A DNA stretch of 64,000 nt from Gymnopus androsaceus JB14 (lineage: Eukaryota; Basidiomycota; Agaricomycetes; Agaricales; Omphalotaceae): NCBI GenBank assembly GCA_009733575.1, contig ML769416.1, forward strand, positions 165,801 to 229,800. The letters are read 5' to 3'. The notes beneath the pieces were generated by a model. It was not told where the DNA came from, did no database searches, and saw only the letters and a list, made by a program, of their open reading frames with translations. Made by a program: the position numbers and the translations under genes. Of the stretch, positions 9,820-19,477 are shown piece after piece. Position 1 is the stretch's first letter; every line of letters begins with the position of its first letter.

Positions 9820-11463
9820 ATGCCTCCGTGCTGCGAACCTCAATCGAGCTTTCAGCTACGAACCAAGGTAAACTTTGCCGAAATACGCCAAAGGTTACGC
9901 TCGGAATACGGCTCTGCCGTTCAATCCGAGGCTGAGATATCTGGAACTTTCGCAGATGTCGACCAGGACATCGATGACTGCGGCGCGGAGGTCCGCCGTT
10001 TGCAGTCGCGTATTGTCTTTTTACAAAATCAACGCCAGCGTTTAATGGTCTATAAAAATTGCCTGTGCTTCTTACGGTCACCCATTCGTAAACTCCCTAA
10101 CGAGACCGTCCTCCGCATCTTCGATTTCGCCTGCGACATGAACGAACTTACATCGAAAAAGCTGCAGACCATGCCCGCCTTGGTCATCAGCGGTGTGTGC
10201 GCTCGTTGGCGGGATCTTGCCAGATCCTGTCCCGAACTATGGTCCCGCATCAAACTCGAGATGTGGACGACACCTCGCCATCTCGCAGACTTGCCCATAT
10301 TGCATCTTTATCTTCAATATTCACAACAATCTCCTCTCATCGTGGAGATTCCTGATATAAAAGTCGCAATACAAGGGGCAGACCATCTGGCTGTTTGCGC
10401 TACTCTTAGTTCATGCAGTAATCGTTGGAAAAGCCTGGCTTCTCCCTATGTAGTCTATGAGGCTCTGATGGCTCAGAACCCCACCGATTTTCCAGTGTTG
10501 GAGCAGCTCTTAATCCCCAATATCTTCTTTTACAAAGAAAGATCTCTGAATCGCTTTCAACATGCATCAAATCTGAAGGCCCTAGGCCTTTGCCACATTG
10601 AACGTTGGGAAGATTCGCAGCAGCGAAAGTTTCCATGGACGCAGGTTACTAAGATTGATGTTGCTCAATGCGAGGATATGATGAAGCCCATCTTTGAGAT
10701 GCATAGTCTCCAAGGATTGCGCTTTCGCCAGTCAGGCTTTGAAGGTGCTGTCAAATTGTGTTCACCTCCGATAACTACTCCCTCCGTCCAGAAACTTGCT
10801 CTTACCCTCACACAAACATCTTATCCCGAGTCCGAGAGATTGGCCAATGTGGTATTTTCATCCATCGCGTGCCCCTCCTTAACCTCTCTTGTCATTGAAG
10901 GTCTAGCTGGATATAAGCACGTATGGCCTAGAGATGCGGTAAACGGCTTCATATCCCGGTCATCTTTTCATCTTACGACTCTCTCAATCAAGTTTGTTCC
11001 ACTCTCAGACTCTGATCTGATTGACGTCCTCCGTCGTCTTCCTTCTCTCGTTCATCTCACTGTAGATGATTCCAACATTCCTACTAATTCTCCAAATCCC
11101 ATAACTCTGCGATTCGTGCAAAGTCTGCATGCGTTCCCTCACGCGAGCTCTGCTATAATCCCGTCGGTGCTGATGCGAAGCCTGAAGAGTCTTTCACTGA
11201 CATTCAGTGGCTCCGATGCTCAGGATGGGTTCGACGATAGGGGGTTTGTTGATGTGATTTCCTCAAGGTGGTTTCCCGACCATTATGCTAATCGGTATGG
11301 GCTTGACGCCTTGTATTCATTGGATTCAGAGGGCGGAATAGCATGCTTGCGTTCGGTAGTCATGCGCTTCACAAGTCGAGATGTTGATGAGGAGATATAC
11401 AGTCCGCTGAAGAACTTCGAAGAAGAAGGCATGATGGTTGTAGTCGTTGGCCAAAGTTTGTGA
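9820..11463 (+). CDS. F-box protein (subfamily 1), intact, 547 aa
   Basis: This is the only copy of the family in the window with an unbroken frame. I choose the ATG at 9820 (MPPCCEPQSSFQLRTKVNF) because the frame upstream has no earlier usable ATG outside a probable 5'UTR intron (9760-9806). Residues about 45-82 form a coiled coil (DVDQDIDDCGAEVRRLQSR). An F-box follows at about 92-140 (LPNETVLRIFDFACDMN, CARWRDLARSCPELWSRI). Then comes an irregular leucine-rich region of about 350 residues. The tail is conserved (ACLRSVVMRFTSRDVDEEIY to MMVVVVGQSL). It is an expected SKP1-binding adaptor of an SCF ubiquitin ligase, with substrate choice in the leucine-rich part; this rests on family knowledge. 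The substrate is unknown. Confidence 0.85.
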   Translation: MPPCCEPQSSFQLRTKVNFAEIRQRLRSEYGSAVQSEAEISGTFADVDQDIDDCGAEVRRLQSRIVFLQNQRQRLMVYKNCLCFLRSPIRKLPNETVLRIFDFACDMNELTSKKLQTMPALVISGVCARWRDLARSCPELWSRIKLEMWTTPRHLADLPILHLYLQYSQQSPLIVEIPDIKVAIQGADHLAVCATLSSCSNRWKSLASPYVVYEALMAQNPTDFPVLEQLLIPNIFFYKERSLNRFQHASNLKALGLCHIERWEDSQQRKFPWTQVTKIDVAQCEDMMKPIFEMHSLQGLRFRQSGFEGAVKLCSPPITTPSVQKLALTLTQTSYPESERLANVVFSSIACPSLTSLVIEGLAGYKHVWPRDAVNGFISRSSFHLTTLSIKFVPLSDSDLIDVLRRLPSLVHLTVDDSNIPTNSPNPITLRFVQSLHAFPHASSAIIPSVLMRSLKSLSLTFSGSDAQDGFDDRGFVDVISSRWFPDHYANRYGLDALYSLDSEGGIACLRSVVMRFTSRDVDEEIYSPLKNFEEEGMMVVVVGQSL

Positions 11464-11673
11464 TTTTCAGTACTTATATTTGGGTCAAGATGTTTTAACT
11501 TTAAATACTGCTGTATTCGGTACTCAAAAATCAGTAACTTCAAATAAAATAACAAGCAAACTAATTGTTTTATGTATAGCGTGCAGTTTTTTCAAGTTTG
11601 CGGGCCGGTTACCCCTATAAAAGTTCAGATTCTTCAACTCATTCATCATCGAGCATCGAGCAAGTCATTCCTT

Positions 11674-13301
11674 ATGCTTTCCGTCAAATTTCAGACAGAG
11701 AGCATTCACCTACGAGCGAACATAGACTTGGAGGAGATACATCGAAGATCACGCACGGAGTACGGTTCTGGATGCGAGGTTGAAATATCCCGAGTTCTCG
11801 CAGATGTCGACAAGGACCTCGACGACTGCGACTCCGAAATCAGTCGTCTCCAGTCGCACATCATCTTTTTGCAAAATCATCGCCAGCGATTAGAAGAATA
11901 CAGAGGATGCTGGGAACCCTTACGGTCGCCTATTCGTAGACAGCCTAACGAGATCATTCTCCGCGTCTTCGACCTTGTCTGCGACATGAACGAGCTCACC
12001 TCGAAGAAGCTACAGAAAATGCCTGCATTGGCAATCAGCGGCGTGTGCTTCCGTTGGAGGGCCCTTGCCACATCCTGTCCCAAGTTATGGTCCCGTATAT
12101 CCATTCAGATTTGGGCGGCACCTCGTCATCTAGCAGGTTTGCCCATCTTGGATCTTTTCCTTGATTCTTCCCGGCAATCTCCTCTCATTATTGAATTTCC
12201 TTTCATAAAATATCCTAAAGCCCTAGAATCAGAACACATAGCTGTATGTGCTGCTATATTGGTGCATGCAGTAATCGCTGGTACCGACTTACTGTATGCG
12301 GGTGGATGATCTATGATGCCATTGTAGCCCATAATCCTTCAAATTTCCCATTACTGGAACACCTTGCATTACCAAATCTTGTCGATAGTACTGGCTGGAG
12401 AGCAGCTACACTGGATCGCTACCAAAACGCTCCAAAATTGCATACACTGGCATTCGGAGGTGTACCACCGATAAACAAGGACTTGGACTTGTGGACACGG
12501 CTCACCCTGCTTGATGTTGCTCAATGCAATTCGAAGTTAAAGGATGTCTTCGAGATATGCTCTAATCTCAGGGAATTGCGTTTTCGCCAATTCGAAACTG
12601 GCCTCCCCATCAAACTTTGTTCACCGCCTATATCAGCTCCTTTTGTGGAGAAGCTCACTCTTTCCCTCACACAAACATTTTATGCGGAATCTGGGGGACT
12701 AGCAAATGTGATATTTGCATCCATCACATGTCCTTCTCTAACCTCGCTCTTCATCGAAGGTTTAACTGGATATGAGGATAAATGGCCTAGAGATGCGGTG
12801 AACGACTTCATATCTCGGTCAGCTTTTCATCTCACAACTCTCTCAATCAAGTTTGTCCCACTTTTGGACTCTGACCTTATCGACTTTCTTCATCGCCTTC
12901 CTTCCCTCGTTCATCTCACCGTAGATGATTCCAACATTCCTACTAATTCTCCAAGTCCCATAACCTCAGCATTCGTGCAAAGCCTGCATGCTTTCCCTCC
13001 CACCAACTCTGCTACAAATTCTTCGGTGTTGATGAAAAGTCTGAAGACCCTTTCACTGACGTTCGGTGGCCCAGGCACCTTTAATGACAGGGTGTTCGTC
13101 GATATGGTATTATCGAGGTGGTTTTCTAGCACTTATGCCGATGGGTATGGTCCAAACACTTCGAATGTTAGAACGACATGTTTGCGTTCTGTTGTCATGC
13201 GCTTCACTAGACGAGATGTTGATCAGGGAATCTATAGGCAGCTGAAATATCTTTCAAAAGAAGGTATGAGGGTGGTGGTCGTAGGACAGGCTAAAACTTG
13301 A
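11674..13301 (+). pseudogene. F-box protein (subfamily 1) with one frameshift
   Basis: The ATG at 11674 (MLSVKFQTESIHLRANIDLE) aligns with the starts of paralogues; an in-frame ATG at 11572 exists but adds unrelated residues. The first frame contains the coiled coil DVDKDLDDCDSEISRLQSH, an F-box with a Gln in place of the usual Leu (RRQPNEIILRVFDL) and CFRWRALATSCPKLWSRI. It ends at 12309. The paralogue motif AVCAALGACSNRW is split near 12256-12262: a net +2 (or -1) indel moves the rest into another frame. That frame runs to TGA at 13299-13301 with the tail TTCLRSVVMRFTRRDVD to VVVVGQAKT. It lies head-to-tail behind the intact copy. Confidence 0.8.
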
Positions 13302-13699
13302 CATTTTCCCTTCTTCGCTTAAGACAAAGTTAGTATTTACCTGTCGAAACCCTGTTAGTTCCCTTAACCCGTTCAGCAATATTGCGTCGATGTCACCGCA
13401 CTGAACTATAATCCGTGAAATTAGGCCGTTTACTTGCTCAATGTAAGAAATCTTCGTGAAGCCACACTCAACTAACGGGGCGGCCGAACCTTTTTGTAAC
13501 CTCACCATCACTTGAGACAGTTCCCGGTCGAGGCAAGTCACAGTCTGATTTATTGAAGCTAATTCAGAGTCGGAGTCGGAGTCTATACATTTTGCATCGA
13601 GCACAAGATAATTTCCACAAGTTCGAGGTTCATTCCAGACAATTGCGATGAAGAATGTAAGAGATTGATTTCTATGAGAATGCGAATGCGTATAGGAAA

Positions 13700-14639
13700 T
13701 TACATGACGTTGAGGTCGCCGAACTTTTCCTTGTACCCTATAATGATGTTTTGGGTCAGCAAAAGAAACGGGAAGCCGAGAAATGGAGAGGCAGGAGGGA
13801 AAAGAAAGGAGACGAAACACGTTGCAAAATCGAACACTCACCAGGTACACTCCATTTGCCCTTCTTCATCATCGTCTCGACGGTCTCGATTATACGAGGG
13901 TGAGCCTCGCCAATGTCCATGACCTAAAGCAGGACGCAGCATATGTGATTCAGTAAGTCGAGTGCAGACTGAGACGAAGACAGCTCACGGTAAGGTCCTG
14001 GAAAGGACGTGCGTCCTGAATGTTTGAGAGAGTTGCCTGCAGCTCTTTAAGCTCCAAATCGATCTTCTGCTCTGTCTCTTTTGCCTTGGAGACCTGTATA
14101 ACGTAGTTCAAAAAACGAAAGGATATGGGAATGGAGCAAGAGTATATGAGAAGGGAAAAGAAAGGAAAAGGATTCAGCTATTACTAGAAACGAGAGCAAA
14201 GACAAGGACCAAAACGTACGGCTTTAGCCTCGAAAGCATCAATCGCCTTGATATGTTCCTTCACGTCGTACGTGACTGGTTTGAAGTCTTTCAGTAGCTT
14301 CTCTGCTTCGTCAACGATAGACTTGTTCTTCAGCACAGAGCGGTAGTGAGAAAAGTCGACAGTGGTTGGTTGCTCGGCGTATGAGGCCTGCACGCGTTGG
14401 GCTTCGCCGTGGCGCTTGCGGAAAGCTTGGAGAGCGGCAATTGTCTCTATAATGGTAATTTTAATCAGTAATCCAAACTGGAAATTAGCATGTTCAATAA
14501 AAACGCACCCTTTCCGAGGCCTAGAGTAGTATAGATGCGGGTAAAGTCCTATGTAGTAATAATTCCAGCATTTGTGAATATTCTTTTTCGCCAACGAATC
14601 AAAACTCACAACCACCGCAGCGGCAGTTTTAGAAGCCAT
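13700..14639 (-). CDS. ATP7: mitochondrial ATP synthase subunit d (stator stalk), 173 aa
   Basis: Six exons join in phase: 14639-14610, 14548-14509, 14446-14220, 14093-13989, 13923-13842 and 13737-13700, all with GT-AG introns. The product begins MASKTAAAVVDFTRIYTTLG and contains ETIAALQAFRKRHGEAQR, VDFSHYRSVLKNKSIVDEAE and RPFQDLTVMDIGEAHPRI. It ends in KWSVPGYKEKFGDLNVM. Length and sequence fit fungal subunit d, a peripheral-stalk part of the F1Fo ATP synthase that links Fo subunit b to F1 at the matrix side of the inner membrane. The gene is intact, unlike its F-box neighbours on both sides. It converges on the F-box gene ending at 13301. Confidence 0.93.
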
Positions 14640-15512
14640 TTCCTGGAAGAATAATTAGCGCAAGATTCACAGCTGGATTCTTGCATGTAGGACGAACTTT
14701 TAGCAAGATGAGAGTTGAGACGAGAAAGGATCGGTAGACGACGGACAAAGGCCCCGTGACCTTCCGATAGCCTTTTCGGGATGATCAAAGCTGTATCCTC
14801 TTCGTTCTAAACCACCATCACCGTAGGCAAAAGCCGCGAAACTCGTTCCACACAGAACGTATCTTCGTTCTTCTTTACGAGTGGGCTAAGGTCCGAGTAT
14901 AAATGCTCCCTTGATTGGCTCTAGCCGAGTCTGGCTTTAACAAGTCAAACGACGCATCAGAAATTAGCCATAGCACATCTCCAACCGAAGACCTTTGTAC
15001 TCTCGAGTACGAGACGAGGGAACCTGGAGATGTATGCGAAGCTTGGAATCTGTCGTGGAGATGGGGTGCTATCGTTCTCAAATTCCTTTCGCGTCTTTCC
15101 TCATTCTCACACCAGGCGTTCCTTGATTTTCAGGGAGCACGAGTGGAGCTCGAACTGGATTCATCCAGTTGAGCTGGAGCGCGACTCGTTGCGCTGCAGG
15201 TAAAAAGCCACTCGTTCGCTTTAGGGCCTTTTTCAAAAATCAACACCTAGCTTTGATGACTTTGGTCACAAAGTAGGTGCTGATCAGGTGTTTGGGAGGA
15301 AACTACTACAAAGAGTTTTTTGAAGGCGATTGTGTCCTTTTAGTGCACTTCGCGGCGCGCGCGTTAACCACGGGCGCAACTCGATTCGGACTACTCTTGG
15401 CCTACGAACCAATTTTTTCCCCATGCAAACTCTCTTCGGAGAAGTCGTTTTACCGCATTACTTGATTTCAATTTAGAAGGAGATCAAGGGAAACGATGGA
15501 CAAGTTCAGCAT
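14640..15512. other. upstream region of ATP7; no gene seen
   Basis: This 870-bp region between the ATP7 start and the first tRNA-Val presumably holds the ATP7 promoter. Short open frames here have no recognisable similarity and lack supporting splice or start context. Confidence 0.4.
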
Positions 15513-15607
15513 GGTTCGGTGGTGTAGTGGTTATCACGTCTGTCTCACATCTAGAGCTCGCCTCGCATGTGCACAGGAGGTCCCCGGTTCGAGACCGGGT
15601 CGAACCA
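15513..15607 (+). tRNA. tRNA-Val (CAC) with a 22-nt intron
   Basis: A full cloverleaf is visible. The acceptor stem GGTTCGG pairs with TCGAACC, the D arm is GTGTAGTGGTTATCAC, the anticodon stem TCTGT pairs with ACAGG, and the T arm is CCCGG-TTCGAGA-CCGGG. The discriminator is A. Anticodon CAC lies at 15546-15548. The intron occupies 15550-15571, in the canonical place one base after the anticodon. The spliced length is 73 nt. A T5 run at 15633-15637 may end Pol III transcription. Confidence 0.93.
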
Positions 15608-15907
15608 ATATTGAACGCTCGATTCTCGAGTCTTTTTGTTGTGCTCGTTTTGAACATCCTCCTCAATCGATTGAGAACGCTTTCAGTCAAAGCCGATGTT
15701 TTGGACTCAGTAGGTTCCACAATGATAGCAAAATAAAATAGCGGGAAGAAATCTGAAGAGGAGTCCGACAGTTTATCGCGATGTCATATATATATACAAG
15801 ATATCGGAACTGGTAAGAAGGAAATCGATTAAATAAAGCAATCTTTAAGCACGCCAAAAACGAAACATTACCGGTCTCGACAACAAACCCAAAGCTACAC
15901 GGAAGAA

Positions 15908-17563
15908 TCACGAATTTTTGCCGACAACCACAACCATCATACCTTCCTCTTCAAAATACTTTAGTGGCCGATATATCTCTTCGTCGACATATCGATTTTT
16001 GAAGCGCATGACGACCGAACGCAAGCACGCTGTTCTGCTTCCCGAATCCATGGTGTCAAGCCTATATCCATCGGCGTAATGGTTGGGAAACCACCTCGAG
16101 GAAACCATGTCAACAAACTCTTTATCATCTAAAGTTCCTTCTGCTTCTGGAGCTCTTGAACGTCAGCGAAAGACTCTGCAGTTTTTGCACCAACGGTGAA
16201 GAGATTGCAACAGAACTCCTGCGATGTAGGGCATGTAAACTCTTTGAAAGTCGAGTTGTTATGGGACTTGGAGAATTGGCGGGTATGCGGGAATCATCTA
16301 CAGTGAGATGAAGGAGGGAAGGGAGGAGACGGAGAAGATCGATAAGATCAGAGTCTGAGAGTGGAATAGACTTGATTGAAAGAGTCGTGAGGTGAAAAGA
16401 CGAACGGGATACGAATCCATTCGCTGCATCTCTAGGCCACTCATGCTTGTATCCAGTTTGATCATCAGCTTCGATGAACAGAGACGTTAGAGAAGGGCAT
16501 GTAATGGATGCAAATATCACATTTGCCAATCTCTCGGGATCTGGATAAGATGTTTGTCGGAGGGTAAGGGTGAGTTCCTCAATAAAAGGAGCTGATAGAG
16601 GAGGTGCACAGAGTTTGATCGACATCATCATGGAGTTGTCGAAAGCTGCAATGCTTTGAGGTTGGAGGACCGTTCAAAGATATGCTTCATCCTATTATCA
16701 CATTGAGCAATGTCAAGTAGAGTGAGCCGCATCAGCAAATCCCTGCTTCCGTCTTGCAACTGCACAAGGAGTACATGAGCAGTGACAGTGCATGGAGATT
16801 TGGAGCACCTTGAAAGCGACGTAGTAGCAAATCTGCATGATCATTATTCCCGATACGTTTGGTAACTCGAGGCATTCCAGTAAAGGGAAATCTGAAGGAT
16901 TGTGAGCTACAATGGCTTCATAAATCATCCACAGCGATATGGTCAGTCGCTGCCAAGCGATTGACTGACATGCACCAAGAGCAGCACAAACTTGTAGATG
17001 ACCCGCTTCTAGTGTCTCAATGTCGTTCAGAGGAACCTTTGATGGTGAGTCGGATGCTTGTTTCGAAGAATCAAGGTAAAGATCCAAGATGGGCAAGCCT
17101 GGTAGATGTCGAGGTATCACCCACATCTCGAGTTCGATACGGGACCATAAATCGGGACAGGATTTGGCAAGGTTCCTCCAACGTGAACACACATTGCTGA
17201 TCACCAATGCAGGCATGGTCTGCAGCTTCTTCGACGTAAGTTCGTTGCATATCGCAGGCGAAATTGAAGATCGCGGAGAACAGTTTCGTTAGGCAGCCTG
17301 CGAATAGGCGACCGGAGGAAACGTAGACAGCCTTTGTATTCCTCTAACCGCTCGCGGTGATTTTGTAGAAAAATGATACGCGACTGCAGCCTGCGTACTT
17401 CAGCATCGCAGTCGTCCAAGTCCTTGTCGATATCGTTGGATATTTCATTGTCAGCGTCGGATTGGATTGCGGTGCCGTATTCGGAACGTAGCCTTCGACG
17501 TATCTCCGTGAAGTCTACGTTGATTCGTAGATGAAAGCTCGATTGGGGATTCGGAGGAGCCAT
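15908..17563 (-). pseudogene. F-box protein (subfamily 1), several frameshifts
   Basis: ATG at 17561-17563 gives MAPPNPQSSFHLRINVDFTE, the coiled coil DKDLDDCDAEVRRLQSR and the start of the F-box (LPNETVLR). A 1-bp insertion near 17272 (CGCGATCTT against CGCATCTT) then breaks the frame. The second frame resumes at MPALVISNVCSRWRNLAKSC and runs to about 16713, where the leucine-rich region is garbled (16630-16860). A third frame (16631-16125) holds PSLTSLFIEADDQTGYKHEW. A fourth holds the tail ACLRSVVMRFKNRYVDEEIY and VVVVGKNS, ending at 15908. It has at least three independent breaks and is clearly dead. It is bracketed by the two tRNA-Val genes. Confidence 0.85.
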
Positions 17564-18277
17564 CAGGAGTTAGCGTGCTGAGCTTGATCATTGAGTGCCA
17601 GTTGAGAACAGGACGGATTTACCATGTAACAAAGCGACTCACGACTTCGAGAAACTAATGTTTAAAAATATTGCGCAGTGGGAAATGGGTTCCAGTTGAG
17701 GAAAACTAGCAAAAACGCTGTTAGCATACCGCTAAATGTAAGAACAATATTAGGAGCGAGTGAGATGTGGATGACCAGTGATAATGATATGACACTTCCA
17801 ATCCAATGCAGCAAACAAGGACGCTGCAGCTTCCAATTTTTCCAGTGCCACTCACCCTTCGAAAACGCGTTGAAATTTGAAGTTTTTTGGGAGGTAGACC
17901 GGTCTAAAACTGCACTAGGGTAGCGGTAAAGAAGTTAACAAGCTAGCAAGAGCTCGAGAAAGAACTAGGATGGTGGTCGAAATCACAAAGTAAAGAGACG
18001 CCCACATTTCATTATTAGGGCTCGTTGAAGTCATCTCGCTATTTCTCACAATTCAGCTTACGTTGGAAAACGCAGCCTTGGCCATCCAGAGACAATGCAT
18101 GATCTAATGTATGGAGCAGGATGTGGATATGAGCAAGACGCGACGCGCCCGTGCTCATGTCATTTACGATGAGTACTATCCGCGGTGGAGGTTTTATCAT
18201 TCAACATTGAAGGCTGTTCATGACCAGGACTTCACCGAGCTTACTTCCTATCCAGTATCCAAGCTTCACCTTCATAT
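17564..18277. other. upstream region of the F-box pseudogene and tRNA 5' flank
   Basis: Contains the F-box upstream module at 17848-17875 (CACTCACCCTTC followed by GAAAACGCGTTGAA on the plus strand). No gene is supported. Confidence 0.45.
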
Positions 18278-18370
18278 GGTTCGGTGGTGTAGTGGTTATC
18301 ACGTCTGTCTCACATCAAGAAGCTTTTCAAAGTGCACAGGAGGTCCCCGGTTCGAAACCGGGTCGAATCA
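18278..18370 (+). tRNA. tRNA-Val (CAC) with a 20-nt intron
   Basis: Same body as the tRNA at 15513, with anticodon CAC at 18311-18313 and an intron at 18315-18334. The intron sequence is unrelated to that of the first copy. One change in the 3' acceptor strand (TCGAATC) gives a G-T wobble, and the T loop has one A for G change. A long T run at 18373-18382 is a strong Pol III terminator. Confidence 0.92.
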
Positions 18371-18527
18371 TGTTTTTTTTTTCCGCGAACCGTCGCGTGA
18401 CGTCATGGTCAAAGCTGACTCCAAGTGACTGACGTATGTATGACGCTTGGCTTGAGCTGGCACTTATAAGGGCAACAAGGCTTCGAATTCTAAATCTAAA
18501 CCATCTTACTGATACTCATCTCACGAA

Positions 18528-18959
18528 ATGTCATTGTTCTCTCACTCTCACCGCCGTGACCGCCGCCCCCACTCTAACACTGCTCGTAGAAGAGAGCGCT
18601 ATTACCATCGCCGTGATGTCGACCATGTTGCTGGAGGCTACAGTGAGTACATTTGACTTTCTCAAGACAAAAACTAATCTACATATCATCTGCAGAAGCT
18701 GCCCTCGCTAACCCAAACACTACGCGTCGTGGCCGTAGTCACGCCAAGCAGGAGTTGCGGGCAATGGTCAGTCGATACTCTTCTTACTCTTATCAACAAC
18801 GCATCTAATGCATAGTTATGTATCCAGGGCGAAAGCACTCACGTCCCATTTATGACCAAGGTCAAACGCACTCTTGGAATTCGAAGCACGCCACGTCGCA
18901 AACGCGAACAGGAGAAACACTATGAACGAGAGCATACGTCTACGAGGCGACGATACTAA
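18528..18959 (+). CDS. small basic Con-6-like protein, 105 aa
   Basis: Three exons (18528-18642, 18696-18766, 18828-18959) join in phase through GT-AG introns. The product is very basic. Residues 1-35 are Arg/His-rich. The centre reads GGYKAALANPNTTRRGRSHA followed by KQELRAMG, which resembles the short Con-6 (conidiation-specific protein 6) motif. The C-terminus has TKVKRTLGIRSTPRR and a charged tail. In fungi the Con-6 family is linked to spore formation or stress, without a known biochemical activity. The match is by motif recognition only. The first ATG after the tRNA gene is used. The Arg-rich ends could alternatively mark a nucleic-acid-binding protein. Confidence 0.65.
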
Positions 18960-19477
18960 ATACTATTAATGTTTAATTTCCTTATACCCTCTGTAGCGAA
19001 AAGTTATCAGCTCACTGTATCTCGTAAGATTTATACCTTACATGTACTTTAGCAATACTAATCTTTGTGCACATTTCGATCCCAGAGGGAAGGAAGGAAG
19101 GAAGGAAAAAGTCAAATAAGCGCCGAATGCTTCAATTCATGAACCGCTGCCACGAGGAGCTATTTAGTATTTGAGCTCAAGCTTTGCCCTTTCCCATCTT
19201 CGTTGCTTAATTGGCCCTCCGTTTTGAAAGATTTTTCTTGCAACCAATGTTGGAGAACAATGGGGATAACGACATGAAGAACCTTCGACCAGCCGGCGCC
19301 TACATATCGGATTCTGCATACTTTTCTGTCATATGTCCCATGATCATGGCGGTAAGGTTGTCGGAAATCGGAAATTACAGAATTATTCCTCGTGTGCGTT
19401 TCATTCCTGTCAGATTTACTCTTATCTTCTCACAAAATTTTATTCTCAGCAGGATGTAGTTGGGGTTGTGTTTGCTC
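18960..19477. other. intergenic region with a GGAA microsatellite
   Basis: Short (GGAA)n run at about 19086-19108. No gene is supported before the duplicated DUF3445 unit begins at about 19478. Confidence 0.4.

Noticed and set aside
13254..13850. 198-codon open frame on the minus strand
   Set aside because: It overlaps the ATP7 last exons and their intron in another frame and the tail of an F-box copy. ATP7 has full exon, phase and homology support.
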